A stretch of 64,000 nucleotides of DNA, taken from NCBI RefSeq assembly GCF_000478885.1, contig NC_022567.1, forward strand, positions 372,001-436,000, in the 5' to 3' direction. Under the pieces are notes generated by a model, which saw only the letters and a list, made by a program, of their open reading frames with translations, did no database searches and was not told the origin of the DNA. A program made the translations under genes and the position numbers. Shown here piece after piece: positions 50,628-58,769 of the stretch; positions within the stretch are counted from its first letter, which is position 1, and each line of letters starts with the position of its first letter. The stretch comes from Adlercreutzia equolifaciens DSM 19450 (lineage in GTDB: Bacteria; Actinomycetota; Coriobacteriia; Coriobacteriales; Eggerthellaceae).

Positions 50628-51236
50628 GTGGACAACCGCCAGTACCGACAGATCGTCGATGCCCACGCCGACATGGTGTACCGCATCGCGCTCAATCAGA
50701 CGCGACGGGTACCCGATGCTGAGGACGTGGTGCAGGTGGTGTTCCTGAAGCTCTACGAGAAGCCGCCGATGTGGCTTGATGACGGGGCCGAGCGTGGCGG
50801 TCGAGCCATGGCGGCCGGAACCGAGCGCGAACCCGCCCGCGACGAGCGTCTGCGCGCCTGGCTCATCCGCGTCACGGTGAACGAGTGCAAAAGCCTCTGG
50901 CGCAGCCTGTGGCGCCAGCGAGTGGAGCTGCGGGAGATCCGCGACGGCGACGCGCCTCCCTTCGAGGAGCCCGCGTTCGCCGAGCCGGCTCACGAGGCGC
51001 TGTACGCGGCTTTGGGCACGCTGCCCGAAAAGTGCCGCATTGTCGTGCACCTGTTCTACTTCGAGGACATGGGCACCCGCGAGATCGCCGAGGTGCTGGG
51101 CATTAAGGAGCCCACGGTTCGCACCCGGCTCGTCCGAGCAAGGAAACTACTGAAACAGTCACTGAAGGAGGCGTGGGAAGATGAGCAACCAGAGCCAATA
51201 CAAAGCCATGATGGGCGAGGTCCATGCCTCTGCTGA
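50628..51236 (+). CDS. ECF-type RNA polymerase sigma factor
   Basis: 202 residues. Region 2 (YRQIVDAHADMVYRIALNQT, DAEDVVQVVFLKLYE) and region 4 (LPEKCRIVVHLFYFEDMGTREIAEVLGIKEPTVRTRLVRARKLL) are both clear, joined by a long linker with an Ala/Glu/Arg-rich insert. The 3' end overlaps the membrane protein gene by 56 bases, the usual sign of a sigma/anti-sigma pair. GTG 50628 has AGAAGGAAACC. Confidence 0.9.
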   Translation: MDNRQYRQIVDAHADMVYRIALNQTRRVPDAEDVVQVVFLKLYEKPPMWLDDGAERGGRAMAAGTEREPARDERLRAWLIRVTVNECKSLWRSLWRQRVELREIRDGDAPPFEEPAFAEPAHEALYAALGTLPEKCRIVVHLFYFEDMGTREIAEVLGIKEPTVRTRLVRARKLLKQSLKEAWEDEQPEPIQSHDGRGPCLC

Positions 51237-51852
51237 CCTGATAGGAAAGGTTAAGGGCATTCCCATGGAGAAGACGAAGAAGCGTACGACGGCCCTGAAA
51301 TTCGCGACCGCCACCTGCGCGGCATTGCTCGGGGTATTCGTGGTTACCAACGGCGTCTGCTATGCTGCCACGGGCGAGACCTGGGTGGAGAAGGCCACGG
51401 TCTACATCAACGGCGAGCCAGTGGAGATGGACGTGCAGATGAGCCAGAACGGCGACACTACCGTCGGCGAGATCAACTACACGGTGGAAGGCGCCGATGG
51501 CGAAGGCGGCGAGGTGCAGATGACCATGATCTCGGAGGGCGGCGACTTCGACGACACCACCTACGAGATTCACGACTACACGGTGGAAGGCGCCGAAGAC
51601 GGATCGCCGAACGCCGACGACATGGTGCTCGAGTCCACTGATGGCCACGTGGTTTTAGCCCCCGAGGGCGTCGAGCCCATCGACCTGACCGACCAGCTGG
51701 CCACTAACGGCGCCGCCATGGGCACTTATGACAAAGACGGTGCCACCTACGTGTACCAGGTAAGCGGCGAGCCCGGCAACTGGCACGCCTCCGTGCATCT
51801 TGAGGGCGTCGATGCCGAAGCTTCCCCGTCCGCCGCTGCCGAGGCGCGATAG
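51181..51852 (+). CDS. Single-pass membrane protein, probable anti-sigma factor
   Basis: 223 residues: a cytoplasmic N-terminus of about 40 residues, one membrane helix (ALKFATATCAALLGVFVVTNG, about 39-59) and an acidic extracytoplasmic domain rich in beta-strand-like repeats (TYEIHDYTVEGAEDG, INYTVEGADGEGG). It overlaps the ECF sigma gene, so binding and release of that sigma factor is the likely job (inference). It has no zinc-finger anti-sigma motif. ATG 51181 has AAGGAGGCG. Confidence 0.7.
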   Translation: MSNQSQYKAMMGEVHASADLIGKVKGIPMEKTKKRTTALKFATATCAALLGVFVVTNGVCYAATGETWVEKATVYINGEPVEMDVQMSQNGDTTVGEINYTVEGADGEGGEVQMTMISEGGDFDDTTYEIHDYTVEGAEDGSPNADDMVLESTDGHVVLAPEGVEPIDLTDQLATNGAAMGTYDKDGATYVYQVSGEPGNWHASVHLEGVDAEASPSAAAEAR

Positions 51853-51905
51853 AGTTCCGATAGAACGGTTGTAGAATTCCGCCGCGCATCGTGCGCGTCC
51901 CCTAT

Positions 51906-51943
51906 AATCTCCCGCGCGGGCGCAGTCCCTGCGGGAGATTTTT
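51906..51943 (+). terminator. Terminator of the sigma/anti-sigma unit
   Basis: AATCTCCCGC (51906-51915) pairs with GCGGGAGATT (51931-51940), then TTTG. It ends 19 bases before the alarmone synthetase gene. Confidence 0.75.
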
Positions 51944-51961
51944 GTGTGGAAGGAAGCGGTT

Positions 51962-52747
51962 ATGGCGAGGTTGACGGAGCGGGCCTTCGAGAACGCAGTG
52001 GTGCGACTGCGCGACGGTCAGGGCGCGCTGGGTCAAAGCGCGTTGGATGTGTTGCACGAGCAGCGGGAGGAACTGGCGAACCAGATGCTGGCGCGACTGG
52101 CCGGCAGCGATGAGTTCGCCGCTATGCTGGAACGCAACTTCGGACCTTACCGACGCCTCATGACCTATTACGAGTGCGCCATGATGGAGGTGGAGACGAA
52201 ATTCCGCGTACTGGACGCCGAGTTCGGGCTGCAGCACGATCGCAACCCCATCGAGTCCATCAAATCGCGCTTGAAAAGCACCGACAGCCTGGCGAAGAAG
52301 CTCGCCCGCAAAGGCTTCCCCATGTCGGTGGATTCCATCGAGGAGAACATCTTCGATGTGGCGGGCGTGCGCGTGGTCTGCACCTTTCCCGAAGATATGT
52401 TCTCTCTGGCCGAGTCGCTGCTTTCCCAGGATGACGTGATCCTTATCGAACGGCGCGACTACGTGGCTTCCCCGAAGCCGAGCGGGTACCGCAGCCTGCA
52501 CCTTATCATCGAGGTGCCCATTTTCCTCGAACGTGAGAAGCGCTCGGTGAAAGTGGAAGTGCAGCTGCGCACCATCTCCATGAACTTCTGGGCCTCGTTG
52601 GAGCACCAGCTGCGCTACAAGAAGAACCTTCCCGACGAAGAGGCCGCGGCGGTGGCCGCCGAGCTGGCCGATCTGGCCGAGACCGCCGCCGATCTAGATC
52701 GCCGCATGCAGGCGCTGCGCAACTACTTGGACGACGGGGAAGAGTAG
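51962..52747 (+). CDS. Small alarmone synthetase, RelA/SpoT synthetase domain protein (RelQ/YjbM-like)
   Basis: 261 residues with only the (p)ppGpp synthetase domain. NPIESIKSRLKSTDSLAKKL, IFDVAGVRVVCTF, YVASPKPSGYRSLHLIIEVP and VEVQLRTISMNFWASLEHQLRYK are the conserved motifs for ATP and GDP/GTP binding. There is no hydrolase, TGS or ACT domain. It makes (p)ppGpp or pGpp under stress. ATG 51962 has GGAAGGAAGCGG. Confidence 0.9.
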   Translation: MARLTERAFENAVVRLRDGQGALGQSALDVLHEQREELANQMLARLAGSDEFAAMLERNFGPYRRLMTYYECAMMEVETKFRVLDAEFGLQHDRNPIESIKSRLKSTDSLAKKLARKGFPMSVDSIEENIFDVAGVRVVCTFPEDMFSLAESLLSQDDVILIERRDYVASPKPSGYRSLHLIIEVPIFLEREKRSVKVEVQLRTISMNFWASLEHQLRYKKNLPDEEAAAVAAELADLAETAADLDRRMQALRNYLDDGEE

Positions 52748-52801
52748 GGGCAGACAGTGCTCGTGCTCACCTTGTAGCCTGAAAGTCTCGCACTCCATAT
52801 C

Positions 52802-52895
52802 ATTCCCGATCGGTAATAGAACCGCCCAAATTTCCTTTTCATTCCCGATCGGTAATGATATAGTTCTCGATCGGCAGATATTCCCGATAGGTAAT
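52802..52895 (+). promoter_or_regulatory. Four HipB-type operators with embedded promoter
   Basis: ATTCCCGATCGGTAAT occurs at 52802-52817 and 52841-52856, with variants at 52864-52877 (TTCTCGATCGGCAG) and 52880-52895 (ATTCCCGATAGGTAAT). Each is near-palindromic. A TATAGT -10-like box (52859-52864) lies between sites two and three. This fits cooperative autorepression of hipBA. Confidence 0.75.
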
Positions 52896-52904
52896 GAGAG
52901 CGTC

Positions 52905-53126
52905 ATGCGCATTAACTCGATGAAAGTCCTGGGGCAAGCCATTCGTGCGCGTCGCAAAGAGCTCGGCTATTCGCAGCAAGAGATGGCCGAGTATTGTGGG
53001 TGCGGCACGCGCTTCATTTCCGATTTGGAGAACGGCAAGGAGACCATTCAGTTTGGCAAGGCCCTCGACGTAGCTTCTATGCTCGGGCTCGACCTGAGCA
53101 TAGACGTGAGAGGGGCCGCGCGGTGA
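52905..53126 (+). CDS. hipB: HipB-like XRE antitoxin
   Basis: 73 residues, essentially one XRE helix-turn-helix (GQAIRARRKELGYSQQEMAE, CGCGTRFISDLENGKETIQFG), like HipB and its C-terminal strand segment. The stop codon overlaps a GTG that begins the hipA remnant. With hipA destroyed, the antitoxin remains as an orphan regulator with its four operators intact. An alternative start is ATG 52920. Confidence 0.8.
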   Translation: MRINSMKVLGQAIRARRKELGYSQQEMAEYCGCGTRFISDLENGKETIQFGKALDVASMLGLDLSIDVRGAAR

Positions 53127-53319
53127 GTGACCTGCTCGAGTAGCTGCGACGATTCTTGAGGAATTGGCCGGCTCGATGGAAGCGGCATTTGAGACGGCTG
53201 CTATCGAATTGGCAAAGGTTGGCGCGGGCGACGACGCCTACGCCATGGCGCAACGCATCGTAGCGGGCGCAGCCAAGCGTAAAGACGTCATGCTAAAAGC
53301 CGTTGGCTTGTTGAGCTGA
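53123..53319 (+). pseudogene. hipA remnant with internal deletion
   Basis: GTG 53123 overlaps the hipB stop and encodes only VSDLLE before TAG. From 53140, in a different frame, 59 codons read VAATILEELAGSMEAAFETA to AVGLLS-stop, which resembles the C-terminal tail of a HipA kinase. The kinase core of 300 or so residues is gone. The start and tail ends both survive, so a single large internal deletion is the simplest explanation. Confidence 0.65.
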
Positions 53320-53412
53320 TGTTCGTGCTTTAATCGCCTGTGTCGCAAAGGTGAGGGTGCTTTCTTGCGCTACAATGGCTCTCATTCTGAATGAACGCCC
53401 GAAGGAGCTTTT

Positions 53413-54972
53413 ATGATCAAGCTGTACGATACGCGCCGCCGCCAGAAGGTGGATTTCGAACCCGTCGAGCCCGGGAAGGTGTCCATGTACGTGTGCGGTC
53501 CCACGGTGTACAACCGCATCCACATCGGCAACGCGCGCACGTTCATCTCCTTCGATATGATTCGCCGTTACCTCAGCTGGCGCGGCTTCGATGTCACCTT
53601 TGTGCAGAACGTGACCGACGTGGACGACAAGATCATCCGCCGGGCCGCCGAGGAAGGGCGCACCGCTGCCGAAGTGGCCGAGGAGTACACGCGCCTGTTC
53701 ATCGAGGACATGCGTGCAGCCGGCGTGCAGGATCCCGATATCCGCCCGAAGGCCACCGAAGAGATCGACACCATGATCGCCCTCATCGAGCGCCTCATCG
53801 AGCGCGGCCACGCCTACGTGTCGGAGGGCGACGTGTACTTCGACGTGCGTTCCTATCCGGGTTACGGCCAGCTGTCCGGACGCGATATCGACGAGGCGGA
53901 AAGCGGCCACCGCGAGCTTCGCGCCGACGGCCAGGGCCTGGAGGAGCGCAAGCGCGACGAGCTGGACTTCGCCCTGTGGAAGGCCGCCAAGCCCGGCGAG
54001 CCGGCGTGGGCGTCGCCCTGGGGCGAGGGCCGTCCGGGGTGGCACATCGAGTGCTCGGCCATGTCCGAGAAGTACCTGGGGCTGCCCTTCGACATTCACG
54101 GCGGCGGGGCCGACTTGGTGTTCCCGCACCACGAGAACGAGCGCGCCCAATCCGAGTGCGCCTGCGACAGCACGTTTGCCAACTACTGGATGCACTCCGG
54201 CATGCTGCAGATCGCCAATGCCGAGACGGGCGAGACCGAGAAGATGTCGAAGTCGCTGAACAACTTTTTGCTTCTGCACGAGGTACTCGAGCAGGTGCGG
54301 CCGGCCGCCCTGCGCATGCTCATGCTGCAGAGCCATTACCGCAGCCCGCTCGTATTCGGCGAGCAGCGCGTGGCAGAGGCCGACGCGGCCTTGACACGCA
54401 TCGAGAACGCCGTGAGGGCCCTGGACTGGCTGCTGGAGACCGGCGCGCCCCGCGGCGAGGCGGCCCTCGAGCCGGAGACGGCGGCGGAGGCGCTCGCGGC
54501 CACGTTGGATGCCGCGGCCCTTTCCGATCGCGTGGCCGTTCTGCGCGACGGTTTCACCGAGGCCATGGACGACGACTTCAATGCGCCGGCGGCCCTGGGC
54601 GAGATCTTCTCCTTCGTGAGCGACGTGAACGCGCTCGTGGCCGATGCGAAGACCCTTGCGGCCGAAGAGGCCGCCGCCGTGCGCGCGGCGCGCGACGCCA
54701 TTGTCGAGCTCATGGACGTGCTCGGCATCGACGTGGCGGCCGCCGAGGTAGGGGAGGCCTATCCGGTGGAAGTGGTTGCGCTGGCCGCCGATCTGGCCGG
54801 CTATGACGGCAACGATCCGGAGATCGCCGTGGCGCGCCTTCTGGAGGCTCGTGCGACGGCCCGCAAGGAGAAGAGGTGGGCCGTGGCCGACGGCGTCCGC
54901 GACGGCCTGGCCGGCTTGGGCTTCATCATCGAGGACACCCCGCAAGGCGCCCGCGTTACCTACGAGGGGTAG
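53413..54972 (+). CDS. cysS: Cysteinyl-tRNA synthetase
   Basis: 519 residues, slightly longer than the usual 460-480. YNRIHIGNARTF carries HIGH (37-40 as HIGN), and KMSKS is at 277-281. Zinc ligands include C28 (YVCGP) and HIECSAMSEKYLG, with HHENERAQSE further on. The C-terminal third has an Ala-rich insertion. ATG 53413 has AAGGAGC. Confidence 0.95.
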   Translation: MIKLYDTRRRQKVDFEPVEPGKVSMYVCGPTVYNRIHIGNARTFISFDMIRRYLSWRGFDVTFVQNVTDVDDKIIRRAAEEGRTAAEVAEEYTRLFIEDMRAAGVQDPDIRPKATEEIDTMIALIERLIERGHAYVSEGDVYFDVRSYPGYGQLSGRDIDEAESGHRELRADGQGLEERKRDELDFALWKAAKPGEPAWASPWGEGRPGWHIECSAMSEKYLGLPFDIHGGGADLVFPHHENERAQSECACDSTFANYWMHSGMLQIANAETGETEKMSKSLNNFLLLHEVLEQVRPAALRMLMLQSHYRSPLVFGEQRVAEADAALTRIENAVRALDWLLETGAPRGEAALEPETAAEALAATLDAAALSDRVAVLRDGFTEAMDDDFNAPAALGEIFSFVSDVNALVADAKTLAAEEAAAVRAARDAIVELMDVLGIDVAAAEVGEAYPVEVVALAADLAGYDGNDPEIAVARLLEARATARKEKRWAVADGVRDGLAGLGFIIEDTPQGARVTYEG

Positions 54973-55061
54973 CGCTCCCTCGCCGTCCGGCGGGAGTCGC
55001 CCGGCGTTTTGGCTTGCGGGCCGCCGTCGCAGCCTCTCGCCTTTCAGGAGGAATTGCAAAG

Positions 55062-55100
55062 AAACGCCCCGGCGCAGGGAGGGAAGGCGCCGGGGCGTTT
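55062..55100. terminator. Bidirectional terminator between cysS and the second flavoprotein gene
   Basis: AAACGCCCCGGCGC (55062-55075) pairs with GCGCCGGGGCGTTT (55087-55100). Terminal A and T runs suit both convergent genes. Confidence 0.85.
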
Positions 55101-55147
55101 TGAATTGGTCGGCGCTTGCGAGGGCGCCGTCGGAGTAGGCGGTAAGG

Positions 55148-56890
55148 TTAGGCCATCTGCTTCACGACATGCATGGCCTCGGTCATGGTGCGACCGCAGG
55201 CGAAGCCGTGGAGCTGGTCGGGGTAGCAGCCGGAGAACACCGAGCCGGAGCAGTCGCCCGCCGCGTACAGACCCTCGATGGGGTTGCCGTCGGCATCGAG
55301 CGCCTGGCAGTCCTTGTTGATGCGGATGCCGTCGATGGTGGTCAGCAGCGTGCCGCCCAGGGTCGCGCCGTAGAACGGGGGCGTGCGCAGCTCGGAGAGG
55401 CGATAGGCCTCCTTGCCGAAGTCCGGATCCTCCTGAGCGTCGAACAGCTCGTTGTAGCGCTCGCACTCGGCAAGGAAGTTCTCCTTGGCCTGACCGGCGA
55501 ATCCGAGCTTGTCGGCCAGCTCGTCCAAAGTGTCGGCTTTCTGCAAACGACCGTCCTCAATCTCCTTCTCGAAGAACTTGTCCAGGTCGTAGGAGCCGTC
55601 CTCCCGCTTTACGCCCAAAACGCGGTTGCGGGTTCCAGCCGAGCATCCGAGGGTGTGGAAGCGCTGCACGTCATCGCCGAAGTTGCTGTCCCAAATCGAC
55701 ACGTACACACCTCCGGGCTGCTGAGCCGCTGCATGGGGCAGGTAGTCGTAGTCGGCAGACTCATTGGCGAAGCGCTCGCCGTTCATGTTCACTTTCAGGA
55801 AGGGCTGGGTTCCCGGCCCGAATTGCCCGTTGCCGGGAAACTGGGGCATGCCCGCCTCGATGGACTCCTCGGTGTAGCCGGCTACGGTGCCGGGAGCCAC
55901 CAGGCCGCGGTCGAAGATCATGGTGGCGGAGGTGAGGTCCTTGACCGCGCCGGCCCACAAGGCGGCCTTGATGCCGCCGCCGGTGTTGTTCTGGTTGTAG
56001 CCGAGGGCGGTCACCGAGGCGGTCGTGATGGGGGAAAGCGCCGTGAGCATGTCGGGATTGGCGGCATATCCGCCCGTGGTGAGCAGCACTCCCTTTGCGG
56101 CGTTGATCTGCACATAGCCGTCTTTGGTGTTGAAGATGGCGCCAGTCACGCGGCCGCCGTCCTCGCGAACGAGCTTGGCAAGCTCGTGGCCGAACGTCAC
56201 TTCCTTGCCGGCCTCATGAAGGTGCTTTTCGAACAGCACGTTTCTCTCGTCGAAATCACGGCCGCCGTTGTCATCTTCGTAGTGGTGCTCGAACGGGGGA
56301 GTGTAGAAGGGAGTGCCGCCCATGCCGTCGGGCATTTCGAACTCGTCTGCGACGACGTGCGCCCCGGCGCCCTCCATGATGCCGTTGACGAACTCGAACA
56401 TGTCGTTGGATTCGTCCATCCACATACGGATGAGACGCTGGTCGCAGTTGCCCTGGGAGTAGCGGATGATTTCGCCAAGCAGGCGCTGGCGGTCGACTTC
56501 GATGCCCTGCTCCTTGAAGGGGCGGGTGCCCAGAGCGGCGAACCAGTGGCGCGTGGCGCCCACGGTCTCGCCCTTCTCGCAGATGATGAAGTTGACGTCC
56601 TGGTCGGTGGCGTAGGCGGCCGCGGCCATGCCGCCGTTGCCCGCGCCCACGATGAGCAGGTCGCATTCGCGGGTCTCTGCGATATCGCCCTCGGCGATTT
56701 CTGGAGCGCTTCCCAGCCAGTCGCCTGCGGGCTGCGCGTTCGCCTCCTCGGTGCCGGTGGCGGCCATTGCCTCGGTCTCCGAGACGCTTTTGGGCGCACA
56801 GCCGGCGAGTCCCATCGCCGCAAGGGCGCTGACGGCAGCGGCGCCGCCAAGGAAGTTGCGTCGCGAGATGGTCGATGAACTTTTCTGCAT
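55148..56890 (-). CDS. Tat-exported, lipid-anchored fumarate reductase-like flavoprotein (second)
   Basis: 580 residues. Twin-arginine signal (ISRRNFLGG), lipobox-like GLAGC, then an FAD-binding flavoprotein of the fumarate reductase family: CDLLIVGAGNGGMAAAAYA at the start, GVLLTTGGYAANPDML in the middle and GLYAAGDCSGSVFSG near the end. It is only distantly similar to the protein at 34872 and probably uses a different acceptor. There is no fused FMN domain. ATG 56890 has CAGGAGGGAACC. The 235-bp intergenic region to the LuxR gene holds possible operators. Confidence 0.87.
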   Translation of the reverse strand: MQKSSSTISRRNFLGGAAAVSALAAMGLAGCAPKSVSETEAMAATGTEEANAQPAGDWLGSAPEIAEGDIAETRECDLLIVGAGNGGMAAAAYATDQDVNFIICEKGETVGATRHWFAALGTRPFKEQGIEVDRQRLLGEIIRYSQGNCDQRLIRMWMDESNDMFEFVNGIMEGAGAHVVADEFEMPDGMGGTPFYTPPFEHHYEDDNGGRDFDERNVLFEKHLHEAGKEVTFGHELAKLVREDGGRVTGAIFNTKDGYVQINAAKGVLLTTGGYAANPDMLTALSPITTASVTALGYNQNNTGGGIKAALWAGAVKDLTSATMIFDRGLVAPGTVAGYTEESIEAGMPQFPGNGQFGPGTQPFLKVNMNGERFANESADYDYLPHAAAQQPGGVYVSIWDSNFGDDVQRFHTLGCSAGTRNRVLGVKREDGSYDLDKFFEKEIEDGRLQKADTLDELADKLGFAGQAKENFLAECERYNELFDAQEDPDFGKEAYRLSELRTPPFYGATLGGTLLTTIDGIRINKDCQALDADGNPIEGLYAAGDCSGSVFSGCYPDQLHGFACGRTMTEAMHVVKQMA

Positions 56891-56990
56891 GGTTCCCTCC
56901 TGAACGTAAGTTGGGTCGCGGCGTGTTTCGTCTGCTGTAAGCGCCGCATTGACGATGGGCATCTTAGGAGGCCCCGCCAGCGAACGCACC

Positions 56991-57054
56991 ACCCCAACAG
57001 GGGGCTTGAGGCCGGTAGAAGCCGTTTTGCTGGGCGAATCACCCCATTGGGGGG
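56991..57054. promoter_or_regulatory. Candidate operators between the second flavoprotein and LuxR genes
   Basis: ACCCCAACAGGGGG (56991-57004) and ACCCCATTGGGGGG (57041-57054) resemble the palindrome at 36898-36911. Role inferred from position only. Confidence 0.4.
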
Positions 57055-57125
57055 AGCGCTCACCCCTGCAGGACAACGGCTGAGGCGCTACAATGGAGCC
57101 CGCATGAGCGAAGGAGGGCGCAGGG

Positions 57126-58691
57126 ATGAGTTGGTCGGCGAAGAATGCGAAGTCCATGTTGGTGGTTTGCGTGGCAGCGGCGCTGTTTCCCTTTGGCGCC
57201 CACTTTCAAATGGCGGGGGTGTATGCCGCCGTGGCAGACTACGGAGCGGGATTGCGCGAGGCGAGCACGGGGCTTCGCGTCATACTGTTTCTCCTGCTGG
57301 TCCTCGTGGCCTCGTGGCGGCCTCGGATTCTCGATCAACGTACGCTGGGCGTGGCCTCCATCGGGTGTGCGCTGACGTCGTTCGTCGCGCTGGAATTGGC
57401 CATTCCTTCGGTCAACGTGGGCTTCAGCGCCGTGGGTCTGGCCTGCTCCGGCGTGGCGACCGTGTGGGCTGGTGCGCAGCTGGCTCTAGCATTTATCAGG
57501 CTCGACTCATTAAGAGAGGCCGTTGTGGCGGTGAGCGTCGGTTCCCTTGCGGGTCGGGCGGCGGCCGGCGTGATACCGGCTTTCGACCCCCACGTGGCTG
57601 TGGCACTCTGTCCGATTATCCAAGTTGTCATCATCGCTCTGCTGTACAAGGGCAATAGCGGCACGCTGACCGCCATTGCGCATCAGGATGCGCCGGTGGA
57701 TGTGGAGCTGGCGAACCCCGCCTCATTTCTGCCTCCCGTCAGCGGCCTTTTCCTATGCGCGCTTCTGTTCCATATCGCCTCGGGTTACGGGCTTGCCCTT
57801 GGGGAAGGCATCGCCTTGGAAGGGCCGCAGGTGTTTCCCGTATTCGTCCTGGCGGGCATAACCGTATGGCTGCTCTTCGGCCGGGCCGACGAGAAGGCCG
57901 ACTCTTTGTTCTCGATTTCTTTCTTGCTGGTCACGGCAGGTTACCTGAGTGCCCCTTTTGCGGTGTTGGTGGGCGCGAATACAGCCCACGCCCTCATCAA
58001 CGCGGGTACGTTCTGCTTCGATGTGCTGGCATGGATCGCCGTGATTGCCATAGGCCGACGCAACGTGCTCGCGCTGCTGCCGACGTTCGGGCTTTTGCGC
58101 TGCATGATGAGCCTCGGCACCTTGCTTGGCGCTACGATCGGCCATATGTCGAGCAGTCTGGTGGGCACGAGTCCTATGCTGATGCAGGCGATTGCCGCAG
58201 GGATGCTGTTCTTGTTCGTTGCGGTTACCTGGGTATGGCTCAGGGACTTTAGTTTTTCCCAGACGATTCGGGGAATTGAGCTGCTGCCGGAAGGCGGAAG
58301 GCTTCAGGTGGCCCCCTCGGGCGATTTCGCTGATGGCGCGGCAGGGGCGGTTGTGTGCCGTGGCTTGGCGGGGAATCCCGAGATGCCTGAGGGACGTGAC
58401 GGCGTTGCGGCGGATACTCGCGACGAGAGTCTCTCGAAGGATTCCGTTATCCCCGATGAGAGGGAGAGCCGTTTCGATGCCCGCTGCGCGGAGCTTGCCT
58501 GCGCGGCCGGTCTCACCGAGCGGGAAAGCGAGATCCTGGCTTTTTTGGCCCGCGGTCGCAACGGCCGTTACCTCATGGACCACTACGTAGTGTCCCGCAA
58601 CACGGTGAAGAGCCACATCAAGCACATTTATGCCAAGCTTGGCGTTCATTCCCAGCAGGAACTCATCGACCGCGTGGAACATGGGGAGTAG
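57126..58691 (+). CDS. Membrane-bound LuxR-family regulator, divergent from the second flavoprotein
   Basis: 521 residues: about 12 hydrophobic segments over the first 370 or so residues, a linker of about 80 residues, and a LuxR helix-turn-helix at the end (LTERESEILAFLARGRN, VSRNTVKSHIKHIYAKLGVHSQ). It is the third regulator of this type in the window and the second divergent from a flavoprotein. ATG 57126 has GAAGGAGGG. Confidence 0.85.
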   Translation: MSWSAKNAKSMLVVCVAAALFPFGAHFQMAGVYAAVADYGAGLREASTGLRVILFLLLVLVASWRPRILDQRTLGVASIGCALTSFVALELAIPSVNVGFSAVGLACSGVATVWAGAQLALAFIRLDSLREAVVAVSVGSLAGRAAAGVIPAFDPHVAVALCPIIQVVIIALLYKGNSGTLTAIAHQDAPVDVELANPASFLPPVSGLFLCALLFHIASGYGLALGEGIALEGPQVFPVFVLAGITVWLLFGRADEKADSLFSISFLLVTAGYLSAPFAVLVGANTAHALINAGTFCFDVLAWIAVIAIGRRNVLALLPTFGLLRCMMSLGTLLGATIGHMSSSLVGTSPMLMQAIAAGMLFLFVAVTWVWLRDFSFSQTIRGIELLPEGGRLQVAPSGDFADGAAGAVVCRGLAGNPEMPEGRDGVAADTRDESLSKDSVIPDERESRFDARCAELACAAGLTERESEILAFLARGRNGRYLMDHYVVSRNTVKSHIKHIYAKLGVHSQQELIDRVEHGE

Positions 58692-58769
58692 GACGGGTCG
58701 TGCCGTGCGTTCGTCGGGATGACGGAAGGATGGGTGCACGGGATAGGGCCTATCGCGTAGAATGGCGGC

